Below are positions 1 through 6,750 of a DNA stretch of 11,631 bases, in pieces (positions within the stretch are counted from its first letter, which is position 1; every line of letters begins with the position of its first letter). The notes under the pieces were generated by a model. It was given only the letters and a program-made list of their open reading frames with translations. It made no database searches and was not told where the DNA came from. A program made the position numbers and the translations under genes. This DNA comes from Bacteroidales bacterium (GTDB taxonomy: Bacteria > Bacteroidota > Bacteroidia > Bacteroidales > VadinHA17): positions 1-11,631 of the forward strand of contig JAAZAP010000236.1 in the NCBI GenBank assembly GCA_012514255.1, in the 5' to 3' direction.

Positions 1-41
1 AGACAGTCAATAAAATGGCTGTCTTCATACTTGTTTTTTTT
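1..41 (+). terminator. Candidate terminator of a gene upstream of the window
   Basis: Bases 1-8 can pair with bases 17-24 (AGACAGTC with GGCTGTCT, one G-T wobble) around an 8-base AT-rich loop. After 9 more bases comes a T-rich tract at 31-41. The stem touches the window edge and may be longer. The gap between stem and T-tract is larger than in a classical intrinsic terminator, so this is only moderately convincing. It would close a plus-strand gene ending left of the window and separate it from the acyl-CoA synthetase gene. Confidence 0.4.
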
Positions 42-61
42 GTTCGAAATTCATAATCTTG
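31..61 (+). promoter_or_regulatory. Weak candidate promoter for the acyl-CoA synthetase gene
   Basis: TAATCTTG at 54-61 matches the Bacteroidota -7 element TAnnTTTG except for one base. A TTG at 31-33 lies 20 bases upstream, a suitable distance for the -33 element. The predicted leader would be short, as the start codon is at 87. The region is AT-rich and chance matches are likely, so this is a low-confidence call. Confidence 0.25.
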
Positions 62-86
62 TATCGCTAATCCAACTACCAATCTG

Positions 87-1940
87 ATGAAAGTTACAAG
101 AACCTTTGACCTGGTTGACCTTGGGTGTAAGGTCTCACCACGTGAAGTTATGTTTGGGAGCAAGCATGGCAACGAATGGGTAACATACTCCACCGAAGCA
201 ATCAGGGAACTGACTGACCTCTTTTCATGCGGTATGATGTCACTCGGCTACCGAAGGGGTGATCACGTTGCAACCATTACCCCGAACAAGGCTGAATGGA
301 ACATTGTTGACCATGGCCTGGCACAGGCAGGGATGATCCATGTGCCGGTCTATCCAACTATCGGACATGAGGAGTACGGGTATATTCTGAACCACTCCGG
401 CGTAAAGGCAGTGTTTGTCGGAAGCAGACAGATATACAATAAGATCTCTTCCGTGGCGTCAACCATTCCTGCAATCAGGTCTCTCTATGCATTTGACCGG
501 GTGAATGACCTGATGACTCTTGATGAAATAATAGAAGAAGGGAGAAAGCATAGCGAACAGTATATGCCTGAACTGACTGCTACCAGGGACTCCATCCAAC
601 CTTCTGACCTGGCAACCATTATCTATACTTCCGGCACAACCGGCAATCCGAAGGGGGTAATGCTCTCACACAATAACCTGGTAAGCAATGCCATAGCTAC
701 CAGTACCGCTCATGAATTCGGGCTCGGATACAGGGCGCTCAGCTTCCTTCCACTATGCCATGTCTATGAGCGCATGATGAACTACCATTTCCAGTACAAG
801 GGAACAAGCATCTATTACCTGGAGAATATGGGCATCATCGCCGACACCATGAGGGAGATCAAGCCTCACATTGCAAACACTGTTCCACGGCTCCTGGAAA
901 AGATATATGACAACATCATAAACAAGGGCAAGAACCTGCCATGGATGAAGAAACAGATATTTTTCTGGGCAGTGATCCTTGGCCTCAAGTACCGTATCAC
1001 CGGCAACAGCAGGTTTTACAGGTTCAGGCTGGGCATAGCACGCAAGCTTGTCTTCAACAAGTGGAAGGAGGCACTGGGCGGAGAACTGCGTGTGCTGGTC
1101 TCCGGTGGCGCCGCCCTCCAGTCGCGCCTTGAACGTATCTTCTGGGCTGCAGGCATACCCGTTCTGCAGGGATACGGCCTTACGGAAACCTCTCCGGTGA
1201 TAGCAGTAAATCCTTTCCGTATTCCGGATATCATGTTTGAAACGGTAGGACCTGTGCTGGAAGACGTTGAGGTAAAGATTGACGAGGACGGTGAGATACT
1301 ATGCAAGGGTCCCAATGTCATGATGGGGTACTATAAGGAACCCGAACTGACTGCACAGGTTATAGATGCTGAAGGATGGTTCCATACGGGAGATATCGGC
1401 AGGATTGAGCAGGGGAGGTTCCTGAGGATCACTGACCGCAAGAAGGAGATGTTCAAGCTCTCGGCAGGCAAGTATATATCCCCGCAGGTGATTGAGAATA
1501 AACTCAAGGAGTCATTTTTCATAGAACAGGCAATGGTTATCGGGGAGAATGAAAAATTCGCCAGTGCACTTATCTCTCCGAACTTCACCTTCCTGCACGA
1601 CTGGTGTTCGATTCACAGGATACAGTACCGTGACAATGCCGACCTGATAGAGATACCTGAGGTGATAGAACGCTTCGCCCGTGAGGTGCGTGAGGTCAAC
1701 AGGCATATTGGTGAGTTTGAGCAGATAAAGAGGTTCAGGCTCGTCACCGAAGAGTGGACACCCCAGACCGGAGAACTCTCTCCCACCCTGAAACTGAAAA
1801 GGAATGTTCTCACGGAGAGGTATCAGAATACAATCAATGAGATTTACTCTGTCAGAGAGAAAGGGAACGTGGTAGAAAAGGTGGTGGGCGTGATTCGCAG
1901 CAGCGTCAACGGCATCCTCAGAAACCTGCCTAAGTTCTGA
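87..1940 (+). CDS. Long-chain acyl-CoA synthetase (AMP-binding, FadD/FAA1-like)
   Basis: Activates fatty acids with ATP and CoA through an acyl-adenylate, feeding beta-oxidation, lipid remodelling or scavenging. The 617 residues show the ANL-superfamily motifs in order: the phosphate-binding loop TSGTTGNPKG at 181-190, GYGLTET at 362-368, the TGD motif with Asp436, the hinge DRKKE from Asp450, and the C-terminal catalytic Lys462 in GKYISP. The SFLPLCHVYERM segment and the length near 600 residues fit the COG1022 (FAA1) branch rather than the shorter E. coli FadD. No signal peptide is visible. The last 30 residues could form an amphipathic helix that touches the membrane. The start at 87 gives the usual short N-terminus of the family. 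It is probably transcribed alone: a hairpin lies upstream and a new -7 element precedes the next gene. Chain-length preference cannot be read from the sequence. Confidence 0.93.
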   Translation: MKVTRTFDLVDLGCKVSPREVMFGSKHGNEWVTYSTEAIRELTDLFSCGMMSLGYRRGDHVATITPNKAEWNIVDHGLAQAGMIHVPVYPTIGHEEYGYILNHSGVKAVFVGSRQIYNKISSVASTIPAIRSLYAFDRVNDLMTLDEIIEEGRKHSEQYMPELTATRDSIQPSDLATIIYTSGTTGNPKGVMLSHNNLVSNAIATSTAHEFGLGYRALSFLPLCHVYERMMNYHFQYKGTSIYYLENMGIIADTMREIKPHIANTVPRLLEKIYDNIINKGKNLPWMKKQIFFWAVILGLKYRITGNSRFYRFRLGIARKLVFNKWKEALGGELRVLVSGGAALQSRLERIFWAAGIPVLQGYGLTETSPVIAVNPFRIPDIMFETVGPVLEDVEVKIDEDGEILCKGPNVMMGYYKEPELTAQVIDAEGWFHTGDIGRIEQGRFLRITDRKKEMFKLSAGKYISPQVIENKLKESFFIEQAMVIGENEKFASALISPNFTFLHDWCSIHRIQYRDNADLIEIPEVIERFAREVREVNRHIGEFEQIKRFRLVTEEWTPQTGELSPTLKLKRNVLTERYQNTINEIYSVREKGNVVEKVVGVIRSSVNGILRNLPKF

Positions 1941-1976
1941 TTACAACACGGTCCGCCGTCAGAGGGATTATTTTTA

Positions 1977-1984
1977 TACCTTTG
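1977..1984 (+). promoter_or_regulatory. Bacteroidota -7 element TACCTTTG before the lipoprotein gene
   Basis: TACCTTTG is an exact match to the TAnnTTTG consensus used by the primary sigma factor of Bacteroidota. No clear TTTG -33 box lies 17-23 bases upstream. The element ends only 9 bases before the ATG at 1994, so the transcript would have almost no leader. It also contains the TTG at 1982 that could otherwise be read as a start codon, which argues for ATG 1994 as the true start. Confidence 0.45.
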
Positions 1985-1993
1985 CCTTCCATT

Positions 1994-2461
1994 ATGACAA
2001 GGTTTCATACAATAGCACCTGTGACAGCAGCTATCGCCCTGATCATCAGCATCTCATCCTGCTCGGTACAGCCATGCTATGAAGATACCGATCCGCTTAT
2101 GATCACTGAAATGCTGGTGAGCGGAACTGGAGAAACGGCAAAAGCCGATTCACTGAGAGTATATACATACAGAACAACTGACACCCTGAAATTCGTCAGC
2201 CAGAAGGGTGTATCGAGATTCTCCGTGCCACTTGATCCGGGCAGTGACGAATCGCTCTTCCTGATCACCCTGAACGGGGTTACTGACACCGCGATCATAA
2301 GGTATGAACGCCATCCTCACCTGGTGTCGCCTGAATGCGGGTATACTCTCATAAGCGAAATCACGGGACTGTACACCACTCATAATATTATTGACACTCT
2401 TATAATAGAAAATCCAAGTGTGGACCTGGATGGCCAGAAGAACCTGCATCTTTTTTATTAG
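1994..2461 (+). CDS. DUF6452-like lipoprotein of unknown function
   Basis: A small exported lipoprotein of 155 residues. The N-terminus has a basic residue, a hydrophobic stretch and a lipobox ISSC with Cys23, so it should be cleaved by signal peptidase II and anchored to a membrane, probably the outer one. The mature part is rich in alternating polar and hydrophobic residues, suggesting beta structure, and contains an SPECGY segment and a C-terminal KNLHLFY. These features fit my recollection of DUF6452, a Bacteroidota family without a known function. An in-frame TTG at 1982 would add four residues but lies inside the promoter element, so ATG 1994 is preferred. The next gene overlaps its end by 32 bases, and the two are very likely co-translated and functionally linked. 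Confidence 0.75.
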   Translation: MTRFHTIAPVTAAIALIISISSCSVQPCYEDTDPLMITEMLVSGTGETAKADSLRVYTYRTTDTLKFVSQKGVSRFSVPLDPGSDESLFLITLNGVTDTAIIRYERHPHLVSPECGYTLISEITGLYTTHNIIDTLIIENPSVDLDGQKNLHLFY

Positions 2462-3203
2462 CCTCCTCTTACTAGGAGGTAATGCCGCCCTCGCGCAGGA
2501 TACGGTCACATTCCCCCTGCATATAAGGGCTGGCTTTGATGTTTCAGGCCCTGTCATGAAGCTTATTGACAAAGACCTGATCAGCTATGGCGTGAACGGC
2601 TCGGCAGACATCAACTCGTCCGTTGCCCTGACGGCCGGATTCAGATATTCCTCCTTTAACTCATCCGAGGTGATCTATGACTTCACCAGCAGTGGCCTGA
2701 GCATCACTGCCGGAGCTGATTATAACTTCATCAAGGCCAATGTATCTCAGGGCAAGTATTCTGCAGGCATAGGCCTCAGGTACGGTCTCAGCTTCTATCG
2801 CGAGGAGGCATCAATGATAAGATATACAAATGAATGGGGGGCCGGCGAAGCAGCTGTTCCACCGGGACGCCATACGGGACATTACCTGGAAATCACTCCC
2901 GGGGTGCGTACGGAAATTTTTCCGGGTGTGACCATAGGATGGAATCTTTACATGCGCCTTCTCATCAGTGCCGGTGCCGGGAAGGACCTCAAACCTGTCT
3001 GGATGCCGGGTTACGGAGCAGGCACTTCAGGAATGAGAACCGGTGCTGAATATTACGTCTCCCTCTCTATACCGTACAGGAAGATAAAGGTCTATATCAA
3101 ACCAAAAATCCAGGAGTCGGACGAGGACGAGGATGAAGAAGGCGGTCAGCCCGCAGGCACGGGCAGCAGCTCCGGAACAACAGGCTTCCCCAGCAGGCTT
3201 TAA
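2430..3203 (+). CDS. DUF6048-like outer-membrane barrel protein, unknown function
   Basis: 257 residues starting with a signal peptide (MARR, hydrophobic core, cleavage probably after ALA at 20-22, leaving Gln23). The mature part is a series of amphipathic strands rich in Gly, Tyr and Ser, such as SVALTAGFRYSSF and YSAGIGLRYGLSFY, typical of a small outer-membrane beta-barrel of perhaps 8 to 10 strands. From memory it matches DUF6048, which commonly follows DUF6452 genes in Bacteroidota. The protein does not end in the usual terminal aromatic residue: after the last strand (KIKVYIKPK) comes an acidic run at about 229-237, then a Gly/Ser/Thr-rich tail to 257. A GTG at 2418 would add four residues, but ATG 2430 gives a canonical signal peptide. 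The stop codon overlaps that of the convergent symporter gene. The role is unknown; a cell-envelope function together with the lipoprotein is likely. Confidence 0.75.
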   Translation: MARRTCIFFISLLLLGGNAALAQDTVTFPLHIRAGFDVSGPVMKLIDKDLISYGVNGSADINSSVALTAGFRYSSFNSSEVIYDFTSSGLSITAGADYNFIKANVSQGKYSAGIGLRYGLSFYREEASMIRYTNEWGAGEAAVPPGRHTGHYLEITPGVRTEIFPGVTIGWNLYMRLLISAGAGKDLKPVWMPGYGAGTSGMRTGAEYYVSLSIPYRKIKVYIKPKIQESDEDEDEEGGQPAGTGSSSGTTGFPSRL

Positions 3204-4681
3204 GCTTTTCCAGGTGCCTGGCCGGCAACCGGCTCTGTTCCCTTCTTGCTGAAGATCAGCAACCCTATGAAAGTAAGGAAACCGTTTACCAGCAGCATCT
3301 CAAAACCGAACCTGTAACCATTGAACAGCTCCTCCGAATAAAGGTTGAGGAAATAACATATTACCGGTGCAATGATGGCTATCCACGGTGTATACGTGTC
3401 CTTCACGGTTCTCCTGGTAAACAGGCCGAATGTGTAAAGCCCGAGCAGAGGGCCGTAGGTGTATCCGGCAATTGTGAACAGCTTGTCTATTATTGCCCTG
3501 TCATTCATCTGCCTGAAGATCAGAATGCACAGGAAGAAGATGAAGGCGAAGGAGAAGTGAACCGAGTACCTTATCCTGGTCTTCTTCCTGTCATCCATCT
3601 GTTTCTTCTTTTCAAGGCCCAGAAAATCAATGCTGAACGAGGTGGTAAGAGATGTCAGTGCACCGTCAGCGCTGGGGAAGGCTGCAGAAATGAGGCCGAT
3701 GAGGAAGACCACCCCCGCAGCTGGTCCCAGGTACCTGAATGCAATGGTCGGGAACAGATCGTCTGTCATGGCCACGGTGACATTCTGCGCAGCAGCGTAA
3801 TAGACAAGAAAAGCACCCAGTACCAGGAACATGAAAACCACTACAAGATTTATGGTGCTGAAGGTGAACATATTCTTCTGGGCATCCTTCAGATGACGGA
3901 TGCTCAGATTCTTCTGCATCATCTCCTGGTCCAGTCCGGTCATGGTAATGGTAATAAACATACCGCTGAAGAACTGCTTGATGAAATGACGCGGATGATC
4001 CCATTCGGTGATCACCATGCGTGACATCTCACTGTCAAACAGGTTTCCGAGAAGCCTGTTCACCGGCTCACCCAGCTCCCGGCTGATGTAGTATACTGAA
4101 AGCACCACGGCCAGCAGCATGAATGTGGTCTGAAGAGTATCTGTCCATATGATTGTCCTGATACCTCCCTTGAGAGTATAAATAATTATCAGAGCAATGA
4201 ATATCAATACATTAACCCAGAACGGAACGTTCCATGCATCGAAGACAAAGATCTGCAGCACATTGATAACCAGGAACATCCTCAGTGAAGCTCCAATCAC
4301 CCGGGAGATGATGAAAAATCCAGCGCCTGTCTTGTATGACCAGAAGCCGAGCCGCTGCTCAAGGTAACCATATATGGATGTCAGCTTCAGCCGGTAGTAG
4401 AGAGGGAGCAATACCAGTGCTATGACCGCATACCCGAAAAAGTAGCCGAAAGCTACCATCATGTATGAGAACTGCGTCTCCCCCACCCAACCTGGTACTG
4501 ACATGAAGGTGACTCCGGACAGAGATGCTCCTATCATGCCATAGGCCACCACATACCATGGCGAAACCTTGTTGCCAATGTAAAACGACTGATGATTTGC
4601 CCTGCGTGCTGTAATGAACGTTATCAGAAACAGCATCAGAGTGTAGGCGATAAAGATGGAGAGAATGAGTGTAGGTGTCAT
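3200..4681 (-). CDS. Sodium:solute symporter family protein (SSS/SLC5)
   Basis: An integral inner-membrane transporter of 493 residues that should use the sodium gradient to import a solute. The N-terminal helix (about 4-24) is followed by the SSS core: a TM1-type segment with YGMIGASLSGVTFMSVPG at 47-64, and a TM8-type segment with SADGALTSL and the following Ser/Thr-rich stretch at about 337-352. In family members such as vSGLT these two segments form the Na2 sodium site. I count roughly 13 hydrophobic helices, the usual number. The substrate cannot be inferred; sugars, organic acids, amino acids and others are all known in the family, and no catabolic gene lies next to it. The gene is divergent from recR and convergent with the barrel gene, so it is likely monocistronic. 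The short polar C-terminus after the last helix looks natural. Confidence 0.9.
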   Translation of the reverse strand: MTPTLILSIFIAYTLMLFLITFITARRANHQSFYIGNKVSPWYVVAYGMIGASLSGVTFMSVPGWVGETQFSYMMVAFGYFFGYAVIALVLLPLYYRLKLTSIYGYLEQRLGFWSYKTGAGFFIISRVIGASLRMFLVINVLQIFVFDAWNVPFWVNVLIFIALIIIYTLKGGIRTIIWTDTLQTTFMLLAVVLSVYYISRELGEPVNRLLGNLFDSEMSRMVITEWDHPRHFIKQFFSGMFITITMTGLDQEMMQKNLSIRHLKDAQKNMFTFSTINLVVVFMFLVLGAFLVYYAAAQNVTVAMTDDLFPTIAFRYLGPAAGVVFLIGLISAAFPSADGALTSLTTSFSIDFLGLEKKKQMDDRKKTRIRYSVHFSFAFIFFLCILIFRQMNDRAIIDKLFTIAGYTYGPLLGLYTFGLFTRRTVKDTYTPWIAIIAPVICYFLNLYSEELFNGYRFGFEMLLVNGFLTFIGLLIFSKKGTEPVAGQAPGKA

Positions 4682-4725
4682 AACTCGGAAAACATGAGTG
4701 CAAGGATAGCAAAAAGATCGCAGAT

Positions 4726-4757
4726 AAAAGTTATAACAGGGTCAGGTTTGCGGCAAA
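4726..4757 (-). promoter_or_regulatory. Candidate promoter for the symporter gene
   Basis: On the minus strand, TTTG (complement of CAAA 4754-4757) is followed after 20 bases by TAACTTTT (complement of 4726-4733), which differs from TAnnTTTG only in the last base. Spacing suits the Bacteroidota -33/-7 arrangement. The leader would be about 40 bases. A second, one-mismatch -7 candidate, TATCCTTG, lies nearer the start codon, so the exact promoter is uncertain. Confidence 0.3.
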
Positions 4758-4773
4758 TAATGAATTATTTTTG
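4747..4773 (+). promoter_or_regulatory. Candidate promoter for recR
   Basis: TATTTTTG at 4766-4773 is an exact TAnnTTTG element. TTTG at 4747-4750 could be the -33 box, although 15 bases of spacing is shorter than the usual 17-23. Transcription would start a few bases before the ATG at 4788, giving a very short leader. The -33 candidate is one arm of the palindrome TTTGCGGCAAA (4747-4757), whose other arm is the -33 candidate of the divergent symporter promoter. Confidence 0.45.
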
Positions 4774-4787
4774 CCCCAAAACGTGAT

Positions 4788-5411
4788 ATGTCAACACCCT
4801 TCCCGTCAAAACTGCTTGAGGAGGCAGTGAATGAGTTCTCCTCACTGCCTGGCATAGGCCGCAAGACAGCCTTCAGGCTGGTGATGCATCTTCTCAGGCG
4901 CGACAGCGCTGAGGTACGCCGCTTCGGGGAGACAATCACCAGGCTACGGGAGGATGTATGCTACTGCAGCGTCTGTCACGGTATAAGTGATACCCCTGTC
5001 TGCGAAATATGCAACGACAGTTCGAGGGACACATCTGCTATCTGCGTGGTGGAGAGCGTACAGGATGTGATGGCTGTTGAAAATACAAGACAATATAAGG
5101 GCCTCTATCACGTCCTGGGAGGCATCATCTCCCCGGTTGACGGCGTCGGCCCCTCTGACCTGACCATTGCCAGCCTCGAGGAGAGGGTTCGCGCAGGCGG
5201 TATCAGTGAAGTGATCCTGGCCCTGAGTACAACTATGGAGGGAGATACTACCAATTTTTATATTTATAAGCGCCTCTCGGGCTATGATATCCGGATAACC
5301 ACCCTCGCCAGGGGAGTGGCTATCGGAGATATCCTCGAGTACACGGATGAGATTACCCTGGGACAATCAATTATCAACCGGCGGCTCTTCTCGCTGCCAT
5401 CCCAGGGCTGA
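4788..5411 (+). CDS. recR: Recombination mediator protein RecR
   Basis: RecR works with RecO (and RecF where present) to load RecA on single-stranded DNA at gaps during recombinational repair. The 207 residues have all family parts: an N-terminal helix-hairpin-helix with [11 protein letters not shown] at 20-30; a zinc finger with Cys60, Cys63, Cys72 and Cys75 in the expected C-x2-C-x8-C-x2-C spacing; a Toprim domain beginning at about 84 ([14 protein letters not shown]) with the later TMEGDTT segment; and the C-terminal [18 protein letters not shown] region. Length matches the family (about 200). The start at 4788 follows directly after a good -7 element. The gene stands alone between the divergent symporter and the aminotransferase gene 119 bases downstream. 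Confidence 0.97.
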   Translation: MSTPFPSKLLEEAVNEFSSLPGIGRKTAFRLVMHLLRRDSAEVRRFGETITRLREDVCYCSVCHGISDTPVCEICNDSSRDTSAICVVESVQDVMAVENTRQYKGLYHVLGGIISPVDGVGPSDLTIASLEERVRAGGISEVILALSTTMEGDTTNFYIYKRLSGYDIRITTLARGVAIGDILEYTDEITLGQSIINRRLFSLPSQG

Positions 5412-5458
5412 AGAGAAACATATTCCCTTCGCAGTTCTGCCTGCCCCCCACCCTTTTC

Positions 5459-5489
5459 TGACATCGATAATTCTCCCTGTCATTTTTTT
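5459..5489 (+). terminator. Weak candidate terminator after recR
   Basis: TGACA at 5459-5463 pairs with TGTCA at 5478-5482 around a 14-base loop and is followed at once by seven T residues. The stem is short and AT-rich, so its strength is doubtful, but the position between recR and the next gene is right. The remainder of the 119-base gap is a pyrimidine-rich stretch and an AT-rich stretch (about 5483-5530) with TTTG-like boxes, which presumably holds the aminotransferase promoter; no box pair there has convincing spacing. Confidence 0.3.
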
Positions 5490-5530
5490 ATTTGTAAAAT
5501 GTTGCTTATTTTGATACAAATAGATGAATC

Positions 5531-6745
5531 ATGGCAGACAGTTTTGACAGGTTCTTTTCGGATGCATCGCATCTGATGAAAAAGTCAGCGATAAGGGAAA
5601 TCCTCAAACTCACGCAACAACCGGAGATGATCTCCTTCGCGGGAGGTCTCCCCTCTCCCGACTCTTTCCCCATAGAAGACATAAAGAGAGTGACCTCCGA
5701 GGTCCTTGATGAGGAGGGCCGTGCTGCCCTGCAGTATGGCACCACTGAGGGAGACAGCAAACTGCGTGCTCTCCTGGCCGAACGGCACAGGAAAGATGGC
5801 CTGGAGCTGGCCCCCGAAAATATACTTATCACCACCGGATCACAGCAGGCCCTTGATCTTTGCGGTAAGATCTTCATCAACCGGGGTGATGTGGTGTTGT
5901 GCGGACTGCCATCCTACCTGGGCGGCCTCAATGCCTTTTCCAACTACGGCGCCCTGCTGAAGGGCATCCCTCTTGATGACCATGGCATGATACCCGACCG
6001 GCTTGAAGAAACCATCATTAGCCTGAAGCAGGAAGGAAAAACAATCAAATTCATCTATATCATCCCTGATTTTCAAAATCCTACCGGCGTGACCCTTCCC
6101 CGCGCAAGGCGACTGGAGATAATCAGTATTGCGGAAAGGCATGATCTCCTGATAGTAGAAGACAGCCCATACCGTGATGTCCGTTTTGCAGGCACCCCTG
6201 AACCGCTCATGTCAGCCCTTGACACTCAGGGCAGGGTACTGACCCTCAACACATTCTCGAAGATTCTTGCCCCCGGCTTCCGCCTGGCCTGGGTCACCGG
6301 ACACAGGGAGATCATTGACAAGCTGGTAACATCAAAACAGGCCGCCGATCTATGCACCCCCCCCTTTGTTCAGAAGATCACGGCCAAATATATTGAGCAG
6401 GGGCTGCTTGATACCAACCTCCGGAAAACCGTTGCGCTATATCGTCAGCGCCGCGATTACATGCTCAGGTGCTTCCGTGAACAGATGCCTGATGGGGTTA
6501 AGTGGACTGAACCTGAAGGAGGTCTGTTCCTCTTTGTGACCCTTCCCCCTACCATGGATGCAGCCAGGTTGCTTGAGCGTGCAATCCGCAAGAAAGTTGC
6601 ATTTGTCTGCGGATCAGTTTTCTACTGTAATAATGAGGGGCACAATACCATGCGTATAAACTTCTCCTTCGCCGGTGAGAAGGATACATGCGAAGGCGTC
6701 ACCAGGCTTGCGGAAGCAATAAGGGAGGAGATGGCCCACTCCTGA
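5531..6745 (+). CDS. PLP-dependent aminotransferase, LysN/2-aminoadipate-type (class I/II)
   Basis: A fold-type I aminotransferase of 404 residues that should move an amino group between an amino acid and a 2-oxo acid in the cytoplasm. Key residues are visible: Lys244 in NTFSKILAPG forms the PLP aldimine, Asn183 in FQNPTG, Asp211 and Tyr214 in EDSPYR contact PLP, and Arg375 in NTMRINF binds the substrate carboxylate. The N-terminal SAIREILKLTQQPEMISFAGGLP closely resembles, from memory, Thermus LysN (2-aminoadipate aminotransferase) and the related COG1167 domain, here without the N-terminal GntR-type DNA-binding domain of MocR regulators. Real substrates may be aromatic, branched-chain or aminoadipate-like amino acids; the sequence does not decide. 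An ATG at 5524 is in another frame, so 5531 is the start. The glycosyltransferase gene begins 5 bases after its stop. Confidence 0.9.
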   Translation: MADSFDRFFSDASHLMKKSAIREILKLTQQPEMISFAGGLPSPDSFPIEDIKRVTSEVLDEEGRAALQYGTTEGDSKLRALLAERHRKDGLELAPENILITTGSQQALDLCGKIFINRGDVVLCGLPSYLGGLNAFSNYGALLKGIPLDDHGMIPDRLEETIISLKQEGKTIKFIYIIPDFQNPTGVTLPRARRLEIISIAERHDLLIVEDSPYRDVRFAGTPEPLMSALDTQGRVLTLNTFSKILAPGFRLAWVTGHREIIDKLVTSKQAADLCTPPFVQKITAKYIEQGLLDTNLRKTVALYRQRRDYMLRCFREQMPDGVKWTEPEGGLFLFVTLPPTMDAARLLERAIRKKVAFVCGSVFYCNNEGHNTMRINFSFAGEKDTCEGVTRLAEAIREEMAHS

Positions 6746-6750
6746 AGCTG

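Noticed and set aside
1945..1970. ACGG/CCGT hairpin between the acyl-CoA synthetase and lipoprotein genes as a terminator
   Set aside because: Only four base pairs, and the T-rich stretch after it is interrupted and is part of the promoter region.
2150..2572. 140-codon minus-strand frame across the lipoprotein and barrel genes
   Set aside because: Shadow of two genes that have clear export signals; no motif of its own.
3557..4024. 155-codon plus-strand frame opposite the symporter gene
   Set aside because: Composition (many His, Gln, Glu, Cys), no family features and complete overlap with a well-supported membrane protein gene make it an antisense shadow.
6357..6364. Run of eight C in the aminotransferase gene, a possible phase-variable slippage site
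   Set aside because: The frame is intact, it encodes an ordinary Thr-Pro-Pro segment that matches the family, and the gene is metabolic; only mixed reads at this run would make it worth reopening.
6688..6750. Upstream in-frame extension of the glycosyltransferase inside the aminotransferase gene
   Set aside because: The added 21 residues are low-grade, out-of-frame read-through of conserved aminotransferase codons; the family N-terminus MELSVVIVSYN begins at 6751.
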